Assembly: GCF_041206865.1 (NCBI RefSeq)
Contig: NZ_JBGEDP010000001.1
Location: forward strand, 5,270,001-5,334,000
Reading direction: 5' to 3'
Length of the DNA stretch: 64,000 nt
From: Mycobacterium sp. HUMS_12744610
GTDB taxonomy: Bacteria; Actinomycetota; Actinomycetes; Mycobacteriales; Mycobacteriaceae
The translations under genes were made by a program, and so were the position numbers. Positions 52,730-61,224 of this stretch are shown one piece after another (the first letter of the stretch is position 1; each line of letters opens with the position of its first letter). The notes under the pieces are model-generated. The model made no database searches and was not told the DNA's origin. It saw only the letters and a list, made by a program, of their open reading frames with translations.

Positions 52730-54121
52730 GGCTCTTGTGACGTTGTCGTGGGTTCGCTGACCTGGGAATTTGGGCGCAACGCCGTGTCCTGCTTACGTTT
52801 TGGACTGTCTAGGGTTCAATCCGCGAGAAGGAGCTACGGCGTTGCGCATGTCCAGGGTATTGGCGAGCGGTCTGGGTGACCAAAACATGGTGATCGAGGA
52901 CGTGACGATCGAGACCGAGACCACGGGTCGGAAGCAGCCGAAGACCTCCGAAGTTCTGGTGTTCTCGGTGCGGCCCAAGGCGTCGCAGGCGGGCCGGTGC
53001 TCGCGGTGCCGGAAGCGGTGCCCGGGCTATGACGCGGGGGGCCGGGACGGGAACGGGATCAGGCGCTGGCGGACCCTGGATGTGGGGACCACAAAGGCGT
53101 ATCTGCAGGCCGCGGCCCCGCGGGTGGCATGCGGCGAGCATGGGGTGGTGGTTGCGCATGTGCCGTGGGCGCGGCCGGGCGCCAAACACACCTGGGCGTT
53201 CGAGGACACCTGCGCGTGGCTGGCCGCGCACACCGCATTGAGTGTGCTCACGGTGCTGCTGCAGATCGCCTGGCGCACCGTGGCGGCGATCGTGACCAGG
53301 GTGGTGGCCGATGGCCGCGACACCAACGACCTGCTCGCCGGACTGTCGCGGATCGGCATCGACGAGATCGCCTACCGCAAGGGACATCGCTACTTGACGT
53401 GCGTGGTTGACCACACGACAGGCCGGCTGGTGTGGGCCGGCGAGGGCCGCAACCAGGACACGCTGGGCCGGTTCTTCGATCAGCTCGGCGCCGAGCGGGC
53501 CAAGCTGCTCACCCACGTCAGCTGCGACGGGGCGGAATGGATCCACGCCCTGGTGCGTGCCCGCGCGCCGCAGGCGCTGATTTGCCTGGATGGGTTTCAT
53601 GTCGTGGCCTGGGCCATGAAGGCACTGGACAAGGTGCGGGTACGCACCATGACCCGCGCCGGGATCACCGATCGGCACGCCATGTGGGCGACCCGCAAGA
53701 ACCCGGCTGACCTGTCCTGCGAGCAGCGCACCAGCCTCGCTAAGATCGCCGACACCAACCGCACCCTCTACCGGGCGTATCTGCTCAAAGAGCAACTACG
53801 CGAGGTGTTTCGGGTCAAGGGCACCCACGGGCGGCAGCTGCTGGCCGGCTGGCTGTCGTGGGCGTCGCACTCACGCATCCCCGAGTTCGCCGCGCTGGCC
53901 CGCAGCATCCGCCGCTACCGCGACCTCATCTGGAACACGCTCGATCACGGCCTGTCCAACGCCCGATCCGAAGCCACTAACACCCACCTGCGGGCATTAA
54001 CCAAACGCGCCTACGGATTCCACAGCCCAGACGCACTCATCGCCATGGCCATGCTCACCCGAGGCGGCCTCTGCCCAGCACTACCCGGACGGAAATGACC
54101 CACTACAACGTCAGTAGATCC
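52730..54121 (+). mobile_element. ISL3-family insertion sequence, 1392 bp, complete
   Basis: The left end reads GGCTCTTGTGACGTTGTCG and the right end (minus strand from 54121) GGATCTACTGACGTTGTAG. They match at GG.TCT..TGACGTTGT.GTGGGT, the ISL3-type terminal inverted repeats. Eight-base identical flanks (TCTTTCCA) give a textbook ISL3 target duplication, so the insertion is recent and intact. One transposase ORF. Related to the IS1245/IS1311/IS1096 group of mycobacteria; the exact member is not resolved. Confidence 0.95.
52848..54098 (+). CDS. ISL3-family transposase
   Basis: 416 aa from ATG 52848 (a TTG two codons earlier also follows GAAGGAG). N-terminal Cys-rich zinc finger (GRCSRCRKRCPGYD), then a middle part with HTH. 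The DDE residues are in GIDEIAYRKGHRYLTCVVD (first Asp), CLDGFHVV (second), and NARSEATNTHLRALTKRAYGF (Glu). It appears uninterrupted, so it may be active. Confidence 0.95.
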   Translation: MSRVLASGLGDQNMVIEDVTIETETTGRKQPKTSEVLVFSVRPKASQAGRCSRCRKRCPGYDAGGRDGNGIRRWRTLDVGTTKAYLQAAAPRVACGEHGVVVAHVPWARPGAKHTWAFEDTCAWLAAHTALSVLTVLLQIAWRTVAAIVTRVVADGRDTNDLLAGLSRIGIDEIAYRKGHRYLTCVVDHTTGRLVWAGEGRNQDTLGRFFDQLGAERAKLLTHVSCDGAEWIHALVRARAPQALICLDGFHVVAWAMKALDKVRVRTMTRAGITDRHAMWATRKNPADLSCEQRTSLAKIADTNRTLYRAYLLKEQLREVFRVKGTHGRQLLAGWLSWASHSRIPEFAALARSIRRYRDLIWNTLDHGLSNARSEATNTHLRALTKRAYGFHSPDALIAMAMLTRGGLCPALPGRK

Positions 54122-54129
54122 TCTTTCCA
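54122..54129. repeat. right target-site duplication
   Basis: TCTTTCCA, the second copy of the 8-bp duplication. The sequence beyond it (54130-54428) is the former upstream region of the methyltransferase gene. I see no gene or motif in it. Confidence 0.9.
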
Positions 54130-54428
54130 GTCGCCCGACACAATCTGCAACTCGGTGGCGCGTTCGGTGCGCCTACAGTCACGGAATGCGCCGCCGCCCG
54201 CCCCCGAGCCGTGAGCGAACTCAGTGCCGGTGCATTCCGTCGAGCGAAAACGACGTGGTCCGGGTTGAGTCCCATTCGTGCCATTTCACACGCGAAACTG
54301 TCCGCACGACCCGTCACTCTCACACCGGCCCCTGAGTGTAGCGGTAGCCGTGTGCAACTGTGAACCACGGTCACAATTACGAAACGGCGAACATTGCGGG
54401 CGGGACCGGTTGCCGGGGCCGCCCCTCG

Positions 54429-55240
54429 CTACCGCGGGTTGCCGGTGTGCGGGTCGAGCCGCAGCGCCGGCTGCGCCGGTCCGCTGAAGTCGAACATCGC
54501 GGCCAGCGAACCGGCGCGTTCGTCGAACGAGTGGTCGCCGACGCGGCCGGTGTCCCAGTTGTCCTCGACGAACCGCAGGATCGACGCCTGGTCGGTCCCC
54601 TGGCCGCCGCCGGCGTCACCGATGACCGTGTGCGGCGGGAACGATCGGCCGTGCGGCATGAACCTCGTTGTGACGCCGTGGGTCTGGCCCGAGATCAGGT
54701 TGAGGTGTCCGGGCGTCGAGGGTCCGAAGGTGGTGCCGTAGAAGTTGTCGCTCAACGAGTAGTGCTGGGCGTAGTTCCACAGCGCAGTCAACGTGTTGCC
54801 GTCGTAGTAGCCCATCACCAGACCGGGCGCACCGAACGCCGGCGGGGGGCACAGCCCGCTCTCGGTGTTCTCGACGAAGCGGTCCATGACACCGCCGTCA
54901 AAGGCCAGTTGTTCGGCCCGGTAGGCGTGGTCCTGGTCGCAGGTCACCTGCTGACCGGGTCCGCCCAGGCGCCTCGGCTGTGCCGCGTTGGGGTTGTGCG
55001 ACAACAACTCCGGGGTGAGACCGTCGACCGCCGGGGTGCCCGCCGCGGCCGTGAAGGGCTGCCCGTCGACGTTGGCCGCGTGGGCGTAGGTCCCGAAATA
55101 GGGGGTCGAACGACACGTTCTCCTGGAACAGCATCACCAGGTGGTGGATGGGCGTGGCGGTCGCGGCGCGGGATGACGGGCGCAGGACGCGACGACGACG
55201 AGCGCGCCGCAACGCCGTACCGCCCCGCGCCAGAGTACGA
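54429..55240 (-). pseudogene. phospholipase C / phosphoesterase-family gene, frameshifted
   Basis: The 3' part (54429-55090) reads GLTPELLSHNPNAAQ-type sequence, then QVTCDQDHAYRAEQLAFDGG, MGYYDGNTLTALWNYAQHYS, and ASILRFVEDNWDTGRVG. This is the phosphoesterase family of bacterial phospholipases C. The 5' part, IHHLVMLFQENVSFD, is in another frame. The join is at a C-run near 55102, where TTCGACCCCCTATTTCGGG should be TTCGACCACTATTTCGGG. Signal-peptide-like sequence upstream lies in yet another frame, so there may be two lesions. Confidence 0.75.
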
Positions 55241-55364
55241 CCGACCCCAACCCGCGACGTCGCGAACCGCCCGCGGCACCGAATGTCACCCTTTCGTGAC
55301 CGGTTCATCACGAAACCGGTCACGCGGCGTGCCCGGCGGGGTTCAGATCGGTCGGCGCGGCAGC

Positions 55365-56237
55365 ATGACGCGCGTGGCTGACGTGAATCGCCGTGCGCTG
55401 TTGCGCATCGGCGCCGGTGCCGGCGCGGCCGCCGCCGGTGTGTGGGCGCTGAGCGCGCTGCTGGACCCGCTGGAGCCGCGGGCGGCGCCGCAGCCGCAGG
55501 CACCGGCACCGTTCGAGCCCTCGACCGCGGGAACGACCCTGCCGACCCGGCTGACCGGCTCGTTCGTCTCCGCCGCCCGCGGCGGCATCAGGACCAACTG
55601 GGTCATCGCCCTCCCGCCGGGCCAGAGCGCACCGCTGCGTCCGGTGATCGCGCTGCACGGAGTGGACGGCGACGCCAACCAGATGCTCGACGTCGGCGTC
55701 GAGAACGGGCTCGCCCAACTGGTCAGGGCGGGCCGCCCGCCGTTCGCGGTGGTGGGCGTGGACGGCGGCAACACCTACTGGCACCGGCGGGCGTCGGGCG
55801 TGGACTCCGGCGCCATGGTGCTCAACGAGCTGCTGCCCATGCTCACCTCGATGGGCATGGACACCTCCCGGGTGGCTTTCATGGGATGGTCGATGGGCGG
55901 CTACGGCGCGCTGCACCTGGGCGCCAAGCTGGGACCGGCCCGCACCGCCGGGATCTGCGCGATCAGCCCGGCGCTGTTCACCTCGTTCGCGACCAGCGAT
56001 CCCGGTGCGTTCGACAGCTACGACGACTGGGTGCAGAACAGTGTGCTGGGCGTGCCGGCGCTGTCGCAGATCCCGCTGCGGGTCGACTGCGGCACCTTCG
56101 ACCGCTTCGCCTTGGCCACCCGCCAGTTCGTCGGCCAGCTCACCGCCCCGCCGTCGGGCAGCTTCTCGCTGGGCGGCCACGACATGTTCTATTGGCGCGG
56201 GCAGCTGCCCGGCGAGCTGGCCTGGCTGGCGGCCTAG
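55365..56237 (+). CDS. secreted esterase-like alpha/beta hydrolase (Rv0519c-like)
   Basis: 290 aa. Tat-like N-terminus (VNRRALLRIGAGAGAAAAG), then esterase-D fold with VIALHGVDGDANQM, GWSMGGYGALHLGAKLG (nucleophile Ser) and GGHDMFYWRGQLPGELAWL (His). ATG 55365 or GTG 55374. Secreted or anchored; mycolyltransferase/esterase relatives act on envelope lipids, but the substrate is unknown. Confidence 0.87.
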   Translation: MTRVADVNRRALLRIGAGAGAAAAGVWALSALLDPLEPRAAPQPQAPAPFEPSTAGTTLPTRLTGSFVSAARGGIRTNWVIALPPGQSAPLRPVIALHGVDGDANQMLDVGVENGLAQLVRAGRPPFAVVGVDGGNTYWHRRASGVDSGAMVLNELLPMLTSMGMDTSRVAFMGWSMGGYGALHLGAKLGPARTAGICAISPALFTSFATSDPGAFDSYDDWVQNSVLGVPALSQIPLRVDCGTFDRFALATRQFVGQLTAPPSGSFSLGGHDMFYWRGQLPGELAWLAA

Positions 56238-56312
56238 CCGAGACACCGCAGGAATGAACTTCAACCGACGAGTCAACGTCTCAGCAGTGAAAGGGTTTTG
56301 GAGGTTTCACGG

Positions 56313-56429
56313 ATGACTCCGTTGCTGCTGGTATGCATCGCGGCCGCCACCCCCGTCGTGGGGGCCGGCCTGGTCCGGCTGCAGGAACGCCTCGAGCAGT
56401 GGGACTACGAACGGCACGCGGAGGACTGA
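56313..56429 (+). CDS. 38-aa single-TM small protein
   Basis: ATG 56313 follows GGAGG (56300-56304). The ORF encodes MTPLLLVCIAAATPVVGAG, then LVRLQERLEQWDYERHAED. One short TM or amphipathic segment is followed by an acidic tail. Codon use is GC-biased and the ribosome binding site strong. I recall similar short proteins in other mycobacteria but cannot verify. It lies 75 nt after the esterase-like gene, on the same strand. Confidence 0.7.
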   Translation: MTPLLLVCIAAATPVVGAGLVRLQERLEQWDYERHAED

Positions 56430-56438
56430 CCCGCCCGC

Positions 56439-57125
56439 TCACCGGGGCAGCTGCATGCGGATCAACGGCGCGATCTTGTCCGCCAGGTACTGGTGGCCCG
56501 CGTCGGTGGGGTGCACGCCGTCCGCGCCGATCAGGTCGGGCCGGTCGAAGAACCAGCGGTCGCCGATCGGGTCGACGAAAGCCGCCCCGGCGGCCCGGGC
56601 CTCGGCGTTGAGCACGTCGCGGATCGCCAGGATGGCCTTGGGCACGTCGGCGCTCGTCCACGGCGGCCCGATCACCAGAAGCCGCGCCGTCGGCGCCAGG
56701 TGCCGCGCCAGATCGAAGGTGTCGTGCGACTTTCCGGCCAGCATCCCCAGATCGGCACCCTGGTCGTTGCGGGAGCCGAAGAACACCACCAGCGCGTCGT
56801 CGGGCTGGACCGCGCGCGCGGTCAGATCCTCGAAGATGCTGCCGTGGTCGCCGAGCACGACGTAGCCGGCCCTGCCCTCGGCCGACACGTCGGGCGCGAT
56901 GCGCACGCCCTCGCCGGCCAGCGTGCGCCACACCCGCGCGGTCCAGGAATACGGGCCCAGGCCGCCCTCGTCGGTGCCGGTGGTGTACGAGTCGCCGACG
57001 ACCGCGATGCGGTAGACCCGGGTGTCCACGGTGTCGAAGGCCCGTGCCCCCGCCGGCCGCGCCAGCTGCCCAAAGACCACGAGCACACACGCGAGGCCGG
57101 CGACGATCGTGGCCCGACGACCCAC
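56439..57125 (-). CDS. secreted SGNH/GDSL hydrolase (Rv0518-like)
   Basis: 228 aa from GTG 57125, which follows GGGGAGG at proper spacing (another GTG two codons earlier is too close). Signal peptide IVAGLACVLVVFGQLARPAG. SGNH blocks: VVGDSYTTGTDE (Ser), GDHGSIFEDL (Gly), FFGSRNDQG (Asn), DGVHPTDAGH (His). Probably removes acyl or acetyl groups from envelope sugars or lipids; substrate unknown. Confidence 0.9.
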   Translation of the reverse strand: MGRRATIVAGLACVLVVFGQLARPAGARAFDTVDTRVYRIAVVGDSYTTGTDEGGLGPYSWTARVWRTLAGEGVRIAPDVSAEGRAGYVVLGDHGSIFEDLTARAVQPDDALVVFFGSRNDQGADLGMLAGKSHDTFDLARHLAPTARLLVIGPPWTSADVPKAILAIRDVLNAEARAAGAAFVDPIGDRWFFDRPDLIGADGVHPTDAGHQYLADKIAPLIRMQLPR

Positions 57126-57228
57126 TGCCACCTCCCCTGTGAACGGCGCCGCACGTGCTACCTACGGAATCGTACGAAGAAACCGGGACGGAACTCGCGG
57201 GCGACGTCCCGCGTGTCCTGCGGGCCGG

Positions 57229-58548
57229 TCACACCGCCCGGGCCGAAATCGCCTCCCGGGCACGATCGATCTGGTGGACTCGGGGGCTCGCCGGTTCGCC
57301 GGGACGGGTCGGCGCCTGCGCGGGCTTGCCGCCGACCATGCTGCGCATCCAGCGCCGGGCGGGTTCTTCGACGAAGTGATACATCAGGGCCGAGAAAGCC
57401 AGGGCGATCGCGAGCAGGCCGAGGACGTTCCACCTCCACGGATCGTCCTGCTCCCACGGGGTGAGGTTGAACTGGATCACGGCCCAGGTCCATGCCGTGT
57501 GCACCAGCTCGTGGACCATGTAGAGGCAGAACGAGATCTGCCCGCCGTAAACCAACACCCGGGCCGACAGCAGCCTCGGCAGGCTGCCCACGCCGATCGC
57601 CAGCGTCATCACCAGCGGGACGAACAGCACGTCGACCACCCCGCCGCTGTCGTTCTCCACGACTCCGGATATCGGGTGCGCGTGCAACCAGTAGAGGACA
57701 CCCACCATGGCGGCCAGCAGTGCCAGCGAGACGTACCCCGCGTCGCGCCGGGTGCGATCGGTCAGCCGCAGCCTGCGCACGGCGGCGCAGGCCAGCGCGC
57801 CCGCGGTGAACTGCGTGACGATCCGCGGCAGCCAGCTCCACGGGGTGTAGAAGTGGCCGCTGACCAGCAGCAGCACCACCGGCGGCAGCGTCGCCGCGCA
57901 GGCCAGCACCGCCAGGCTGCGCGCCCGCGTGGCGTGCGTCATCCGGAAGACCACCAGGACGAGCGCCCCGAACAACACGTAGGCCAGCCATTCGGCGCTG
58001 ATCGACCAGGCCGGCCCGTCCCAGCTCGACCCGTCGAAGAACGGCTGAAACCACAACTGCACCAGCAACACCTGCCGTATGTAGCTGATCGCGGTGAAGT
58101 CGGCGACGTCGGGTGAGGGCACCCGGCCGACGTGCAGGGTGAAGATCACCCACAGCGCGGCCAGGTGCAACGTGACCAGATACACCGGCCACACCCTGGC
58201 CAGCCGCAGCCACAAAAAGTGCGCGGTGGCGCGCGTCGACCACGTCCGCCCCATGCGGTCGAGGTAGTTCCACGCCAGGACGAACCCGCTGAGCATGAAG
58301 AACAGGTCGACGCCCTGCGCGCCGCAGTTGAGCACGGGCGCCAGCGAGTCCACGAAGTCGGGGGAGGCGTCGGCCAGCATCGGCCGGAAGTGGAACAACA
58401 CCACCCACACCGCGGCGACGATGCGGAGTCCGGTGAGAGCCTTGATCTCGCCCTTGATCGCTCCGGTGCGCACGCTGCTCTTTCCGTTGGACTGTGCCGT
58501 TGCCGGCCGATTGCCCAACTCCTCCGCGCGCCGCTGCGGCGCGCGCAT
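57229..58548 (-). CDS. membrane acyltransferase (acyltransferase 3, Rv0517-like)
   Basis: 439 aa. Ten or so TM segments beginning ALTGLRIVAAVWVVLFHF, with the family His/Arg. FFMLSGFVLAWNYLDRMG and WSISAEWLAYVLFGAL are signature blocks. Members O-acylate surface glycans or lipids. The C-terminal tail (PARRWMRSMVGGK) is cytoplasmic. ATG 58548. It lies about 100 nt after... the SGNH gene downstream; the two often act together (acyltransferase plus hydrolase). Confidence 0.9.
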   Translation of the reverse strand: MRAPQRRAEELGNRPATAQSNGKSSVRTGAIKGEIKALTGLRIVAAVWVVLFHFRPMLADASPDFVDSLAPVLNCGAQGVDLFFMLSGFVLAWNYLDRMGRTWSTRATAHFLWLRLARVWPVYLVTLHLAALWVIFTLHVGRVPSPDVADFTAISYIRQVLLVQLWFQPFFDGSSWDGPAWSISAEWLAYVLFGALVLVVFRMTHATRARSLAVLACAATLPPVVLLLVSGHFYTPWSWLPRIVTQFTAGALACAAVRRLRLTDRTRRDAGYVSLALLAAMVGVLYWLHAHPISGVVENDSGGVVDVLFVPLVMTLAIGVGSLPRLLSARVLVYGGQISFCLYMVHELVHTAWTWAVIQFNLTPWEQDDPWRWNVLGLLAIALAFSALMYHFVEEPARRWMRSMVGGKPAQAPTRPGEPASPRVHQIDRAREAISARAV

Positions 58549-58757
58549 GCTTTCTCCAAGCCCCCTGACCCGGCAACCGACAGCCCTGGCAGCCTAACAG
58601 CGAGCACGCCGGGGCGGGGTGAGGACCGCCGGTGCGGCCCCGGTCAGCCCGGCCGGGGCGTCCCGTGGCGGTTTGCCGGCGACCGAAACGGCCCCGCACC
58701 GCCGTTTTCGGCCCTTTTCTGGGGCCCGGAATCCTCTTCTTAGTGAAGAGTTAGACG

Positions 58758-58789
58758 GGGTTGTCGGTCTCCTTAATTTGGGGGGTAAC
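58758..58789 (+). promoter_or_regulatory. possible SigF-type promoter of the anti-anti-sigma gene
   Basis: GGGTTGT near 58758-58764 and GGGGTAAC near 58782-58789, about 17 nt apart, resemble the SigF consensus (GGTTT-like, then GGGTA). They lie 76 nt before the start codon. SigF control of Rv0516c is known in M. tuberculosis as I recall. The rest of this 317-nt divergent region (58549-58865) shows only a short CTCTTC/GAAGAG hairpin at 58733-58750. Confidence 0.4.
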
Positions 58790-58865
58790 CGTACTACTAC
58801 CAGGCTTGGTCGGCGTCGACTCGGCCTCCAGAGATTTCGTGTGGAGCACGGAGAACGAGGAGATC

Positions 58866-59306
58866 ATGACGATCGCAGACATCAGGACTCGACAGGGGAA
58901 CAGCACCTTCGTCTACGGCGGCGCGCAGCTGCGGGCCCACTGCCGTCATCTGGCGACGGTGGTCACCATCCGCGGGGAGGTCGACGCCGGCAATGCCGAG
59001 GGCATCGGCGAACACCTGCGGCGCTTCGTCCTCGGCGAGAGTCCTGTGGTGCTCGACATGAGCGAGGTGCACGCCTTTGCCGCGCCCGTGGTCTCGCTGC
59101 TCTTCACGCTCGACGAGCAGTGCCGTGCCGCCGGGCTGGAGTGGGTGCTGGTCGCCAGCACCGCGGTAACCGACGCGCTCGGAGACGACGGTTCGCGGGC
59201 GCGGTTCCCGGTCGCCGACTCGGTGCGCCAGGCGCTGCACGACCTTGCCGACGGCATCGCCAGCCGCCGTCAACTGATGCTGCCGCTGGTGCGCAAGACC
59301 GCGTAG
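58866..59306 (+). CDS. anti-anti-sigma factor, STAS domain (Rv0516c-like)
   Basis: 146 aa from ATG 58866 (GAGGAG just before). A STAS domain: VVTIRGEVDAGNAEGIGEHL, VVLDMSEVHAFAAPVVSLLF with a phosphorylatable-type Ser position replaced (see findings), and SLLFTLDEQCRAAG. It regulates SigF-type sigma factors by binding an anti-sigma. The Rv0516c protein is linked to osmosensory signalling; that is prior knowledge. Cytosolic. Confidence 0.88.
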   Translation: MTIADIRTRQGNSTFVYGGAQLRAHCRHLATVVTIRGEVDAGNAEGIGEHLRRFVLGESPVVLDMSEVHAFAAPVVSLLFTLDEQCRAAGLEWVLVASTAVTDALGDDGSRARFPVADSVRQALHDLADGIASRRQLMLPLVRKTA

Positions 59307-59318
59307 CATTTTCGCCCG

Positions 59319-59579
59319 TCAGCCGTCGCGGCGCGCCCGCAGCGCCCGGGACGTCCCGGCGACCATCAGCACCCCCCCGGCTGTCGCCAAAACCAGGGTC
59401 AGCAACAGCAGCTGCGGGTTGTAAACCAGCGATGTGGTGAAGGGCTGGCCGTCCGCGATCGGGGCGACACGTTGCATATGGCTCGCGTGCGGCCAGCTCA
59501 GCCCGGCGCCCACCAGCGCCACACAGGCCAGGCCGAGCTCGATCAGGGCACGATAGGGCGCCCGGCGCCGTGCACTCAC
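59319..59579 (-). CDS. two-TM membrane protein (Rv0514-like)
   Basis: 86 aa with TM1 (ALIELGLACVALVGAGLSW) and TM2 (LLLLTLVLATAGGVLMVAG), and a basic tail. GTG 59579 overlaps the upstream stop (GTGA). Function unknown. Confidence 0.82.
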   Translation of the reverse strand: MSARRRAPYRALIELGLACVALVGAGLSWPHASHMQRVAPIADGQPFTTSLVYNPQLLLLTLVLATAGGVLMVAGTSRALRARRDG

Positions 59580-60133
59580 CGCTGCGCCCCGGCGCCGTCG
59601 TCGTCGCGGTCGGCGGTGGTGGCCTCGGGCGGTTGCACCCGCTCCTGGACCAGCGGCGTCAGCGCCTCCCGCAACTGCCGGTGGCGCCGCGCCCACGCCT
59701 GCGCCGTGCGGCCCCCGGTGAGCTTGAGCCCGATGCCGATCCGGCCACGCGGGACGCCGACCAGTTCGCCGAGCGCCCGCGCCGACTGCCACTTGGCCAG
59801 CTCCTTGCCCGACTTCTCGTGGTTCTCCGGCTCCGGGTACACCTTGAGGATCTCGCGCACCAGCAGGGTCTCGGTGCCCTGACGCAGCGTGTCCTCGGTG
59901 AGCTCCACCGAGACGTGGATCCGCGCCGCCTTCACCTGCAACGCCACGAACGCCGACACCATCACCAGGAAGATGACCGGGGTCAGCAGCTGCACCCCGG
60001 CCCCGCTCCACTCCTCGATCAGGATCATCGACACCGCCGCGAACGGCCCGGCCAGCACCCAGTACCACCTGGCGCCGGGCTCGTAGAACAACGGCTTCTC
60101 CCTGGTGCCCCTCGCCGATGTCTTCGATGTCAC
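59576..60133 (-). CDS. DUF3093 membrane protein (Rv0513-like)
   Basis: 185 aa. Two TM segments near the N-terminus (WVLAGPFAAVSMILIEEW and LLTPVIFLVMVSAFVALQV), then a soluble domain with HVSVELTEDTLRQG and KLTGGRTAQAWARRHRQLRE. GTG 60133 is 13 nt after hemB. Function unknown; conserved linkage to heme genes. Confidence 0.85.
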   Translation of the reverse strand: MTSKTSARGTREKPLFYEPGARWYWVLAGPFAAVSMILIEEWSGAGVQLLTPVIFLVMVSAFVALQVKAARIHVSVELTEDTLRQGTETLLVREILKVYPEPENHEKSGKELAKWQSARALGELVGVPRGRIGIGLKLTGGRTAQAWARRHRQLREALTPLVQERVQPPEATTADRDDDGAGAQR

Positions 60134-60146
60134 AGCACGTCCCGTC

Positions 60147-61130
60147 TCACGAAAGCCAGCCCGCCGCTGCGGCGGCCCAGTAGGTGAGCACGATATCGGC
60201 TCCGGCGCGCCGGATGCTGGTCAACGACTCCAGCGCCGCGGCCCGACCGTCGATCCAGTCGTTCGCCGCGGCGGCGCAGATCATCGCGTACTCCCCCGAC
60301 ACCTGGTAGGCGGCCACCGGCACCGGCGAGACGCCGGCCGCCGCGGCGACCACGTCCAGGTACCCCAGCGCGGGCTTGACCATCACGATGTCGGCGCCCT
60401 CGTCCAGGTCCAGTTCGATCTCGCGCAGCGCCTCCCGCGCGTTGCCCGGCTCCTGCTGGTAGGTGCGGCGGTCCCCGGACAGGCTCGAGCACACCGCTTC
60501 CCGGAACGGGCCGTAGAAGGCCGAGGCGAACTTCGCGGCATACGCCAGGATCGCCACGTCGGTGTGGCCCGCGGCGTCCAGGCCGTCGCGGATCGCCGCC
60601 ACCTGGCCGTCCATCATCCCGCTCGGCGACACCACGTGCGCCCCCGACTCCGCCTGCGCCACAGCCAGTTCGACGTAGCGGGCGACGGTGGCGTCGTTGT
60701 CGACCCGGCCCCGGCCGTCGACCACGCCGCAGTGCCCGTGGTCGGTGAACTCGTCGAGGCAGGTGTCGGCCATCAACACGGTTTCGTCGCCGAGATCCTT
60801 GGCCAGATCGCCCAGGGCCACGTTGAGAACACCGTCAGGGTCGGTGCCGGCCGACCCGGCCGGGTCCTTGTCCTGTTCGCGCGGCACCCCGAACAGCATC
60901 AGCCCGCCCACCCCGGCGGCGACCGCGGCGGCGGCGGCGCTGCGCAGCGAATCCCGGGTGTGCTGCAACACGTCCGGCATCGACGGGATCGGCCGCGGTT
61001 CGTCGATCCCGTCGGCGACGAACATTGGCAACACCAGATGCCTTGGCTCCAGCGATGTTTGCGCCACCAGGCGACGCAGCGCCGGGGTGGAGCGGAGCCG
61101 GCGCGGACGCTGCCGCGGGTAGGGGCTCAT
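60147..61130 (-). CDS. hemB: delta-aminolevulinic acid dehydratase (porphobilinogen synthase)
   Basis: 327 aa (Rv0512). Joins two 5-aminolevulinate molecules. Schiff-base lysines are in ILAYAAKFASAFYG and DIVMVKPALGYLD. The metal-binding stretch reads DTCLDEFTDHGHCG, a mix of zinc-type Cys and magnesium-type Asp. ATG 61130. It is 94 nt downstream of hemD. Confidence 0.95.
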   Translation of the reverse strand: MSPYPRQRPRRLRSTPALRRLVAQTSLEPRHLVLPMFVADGIDEPRPIPSMPDVLQHTRDSLRSAAAAAVAAGVGGLMLFGVPREQDKDPAGSAGTDPDGVLNVALGDLAKDLGDETVLMADTCLDEFTDHGHCGVVDGRGRVDNDATVARYVELAVAQAESGAHVVSPSGMMDGQVAAIRDGLDAAGHTDVAILAYAAKFASAFYGPFREAVCSSLSGDRRTYQQEPGNAREALREIELDLDEGADIVMVKPALGYLDVVAAAAGVSPVPVAAYQVSGEYAMICAAAANDWIDGRAAALESLTSIRRAGADIVLTYWAAAAAGWLS

Positions 61131-61143
61131 GACGCGTGTCGGC

Positions 61144-61205
61144 CGCGAGCGTGCGCAGAATGCCGGTCCCGACGGCGTGTCGGCGCACAGACACGCACGC
61201 TCGCG
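61144..61205. repeat. 12-bp inverted repeat between hemD and hemB
   Basis: CGCGAGCGTGCG (61144-61155) and its exact complement at 61194-61205, 38 nt apart, fill most of the 94-nt hemD-hemB gap. Inner sequence GTGTCGGCGCACAGACAC can pair further. It could be a dispersed intergenic repeat or an attenuator-like structure. Confidence 0.6.
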
Positions 61206-61224
61206 ACGGGGGCGCTCGCCGCCA

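Noticed and set aside
54131..54428. Small ORFs between the IS and the phospholipase relic
   Set aside because: Low-quality translations with no ribosome binding site; likely the old promoter region of the methyltransferase gene.
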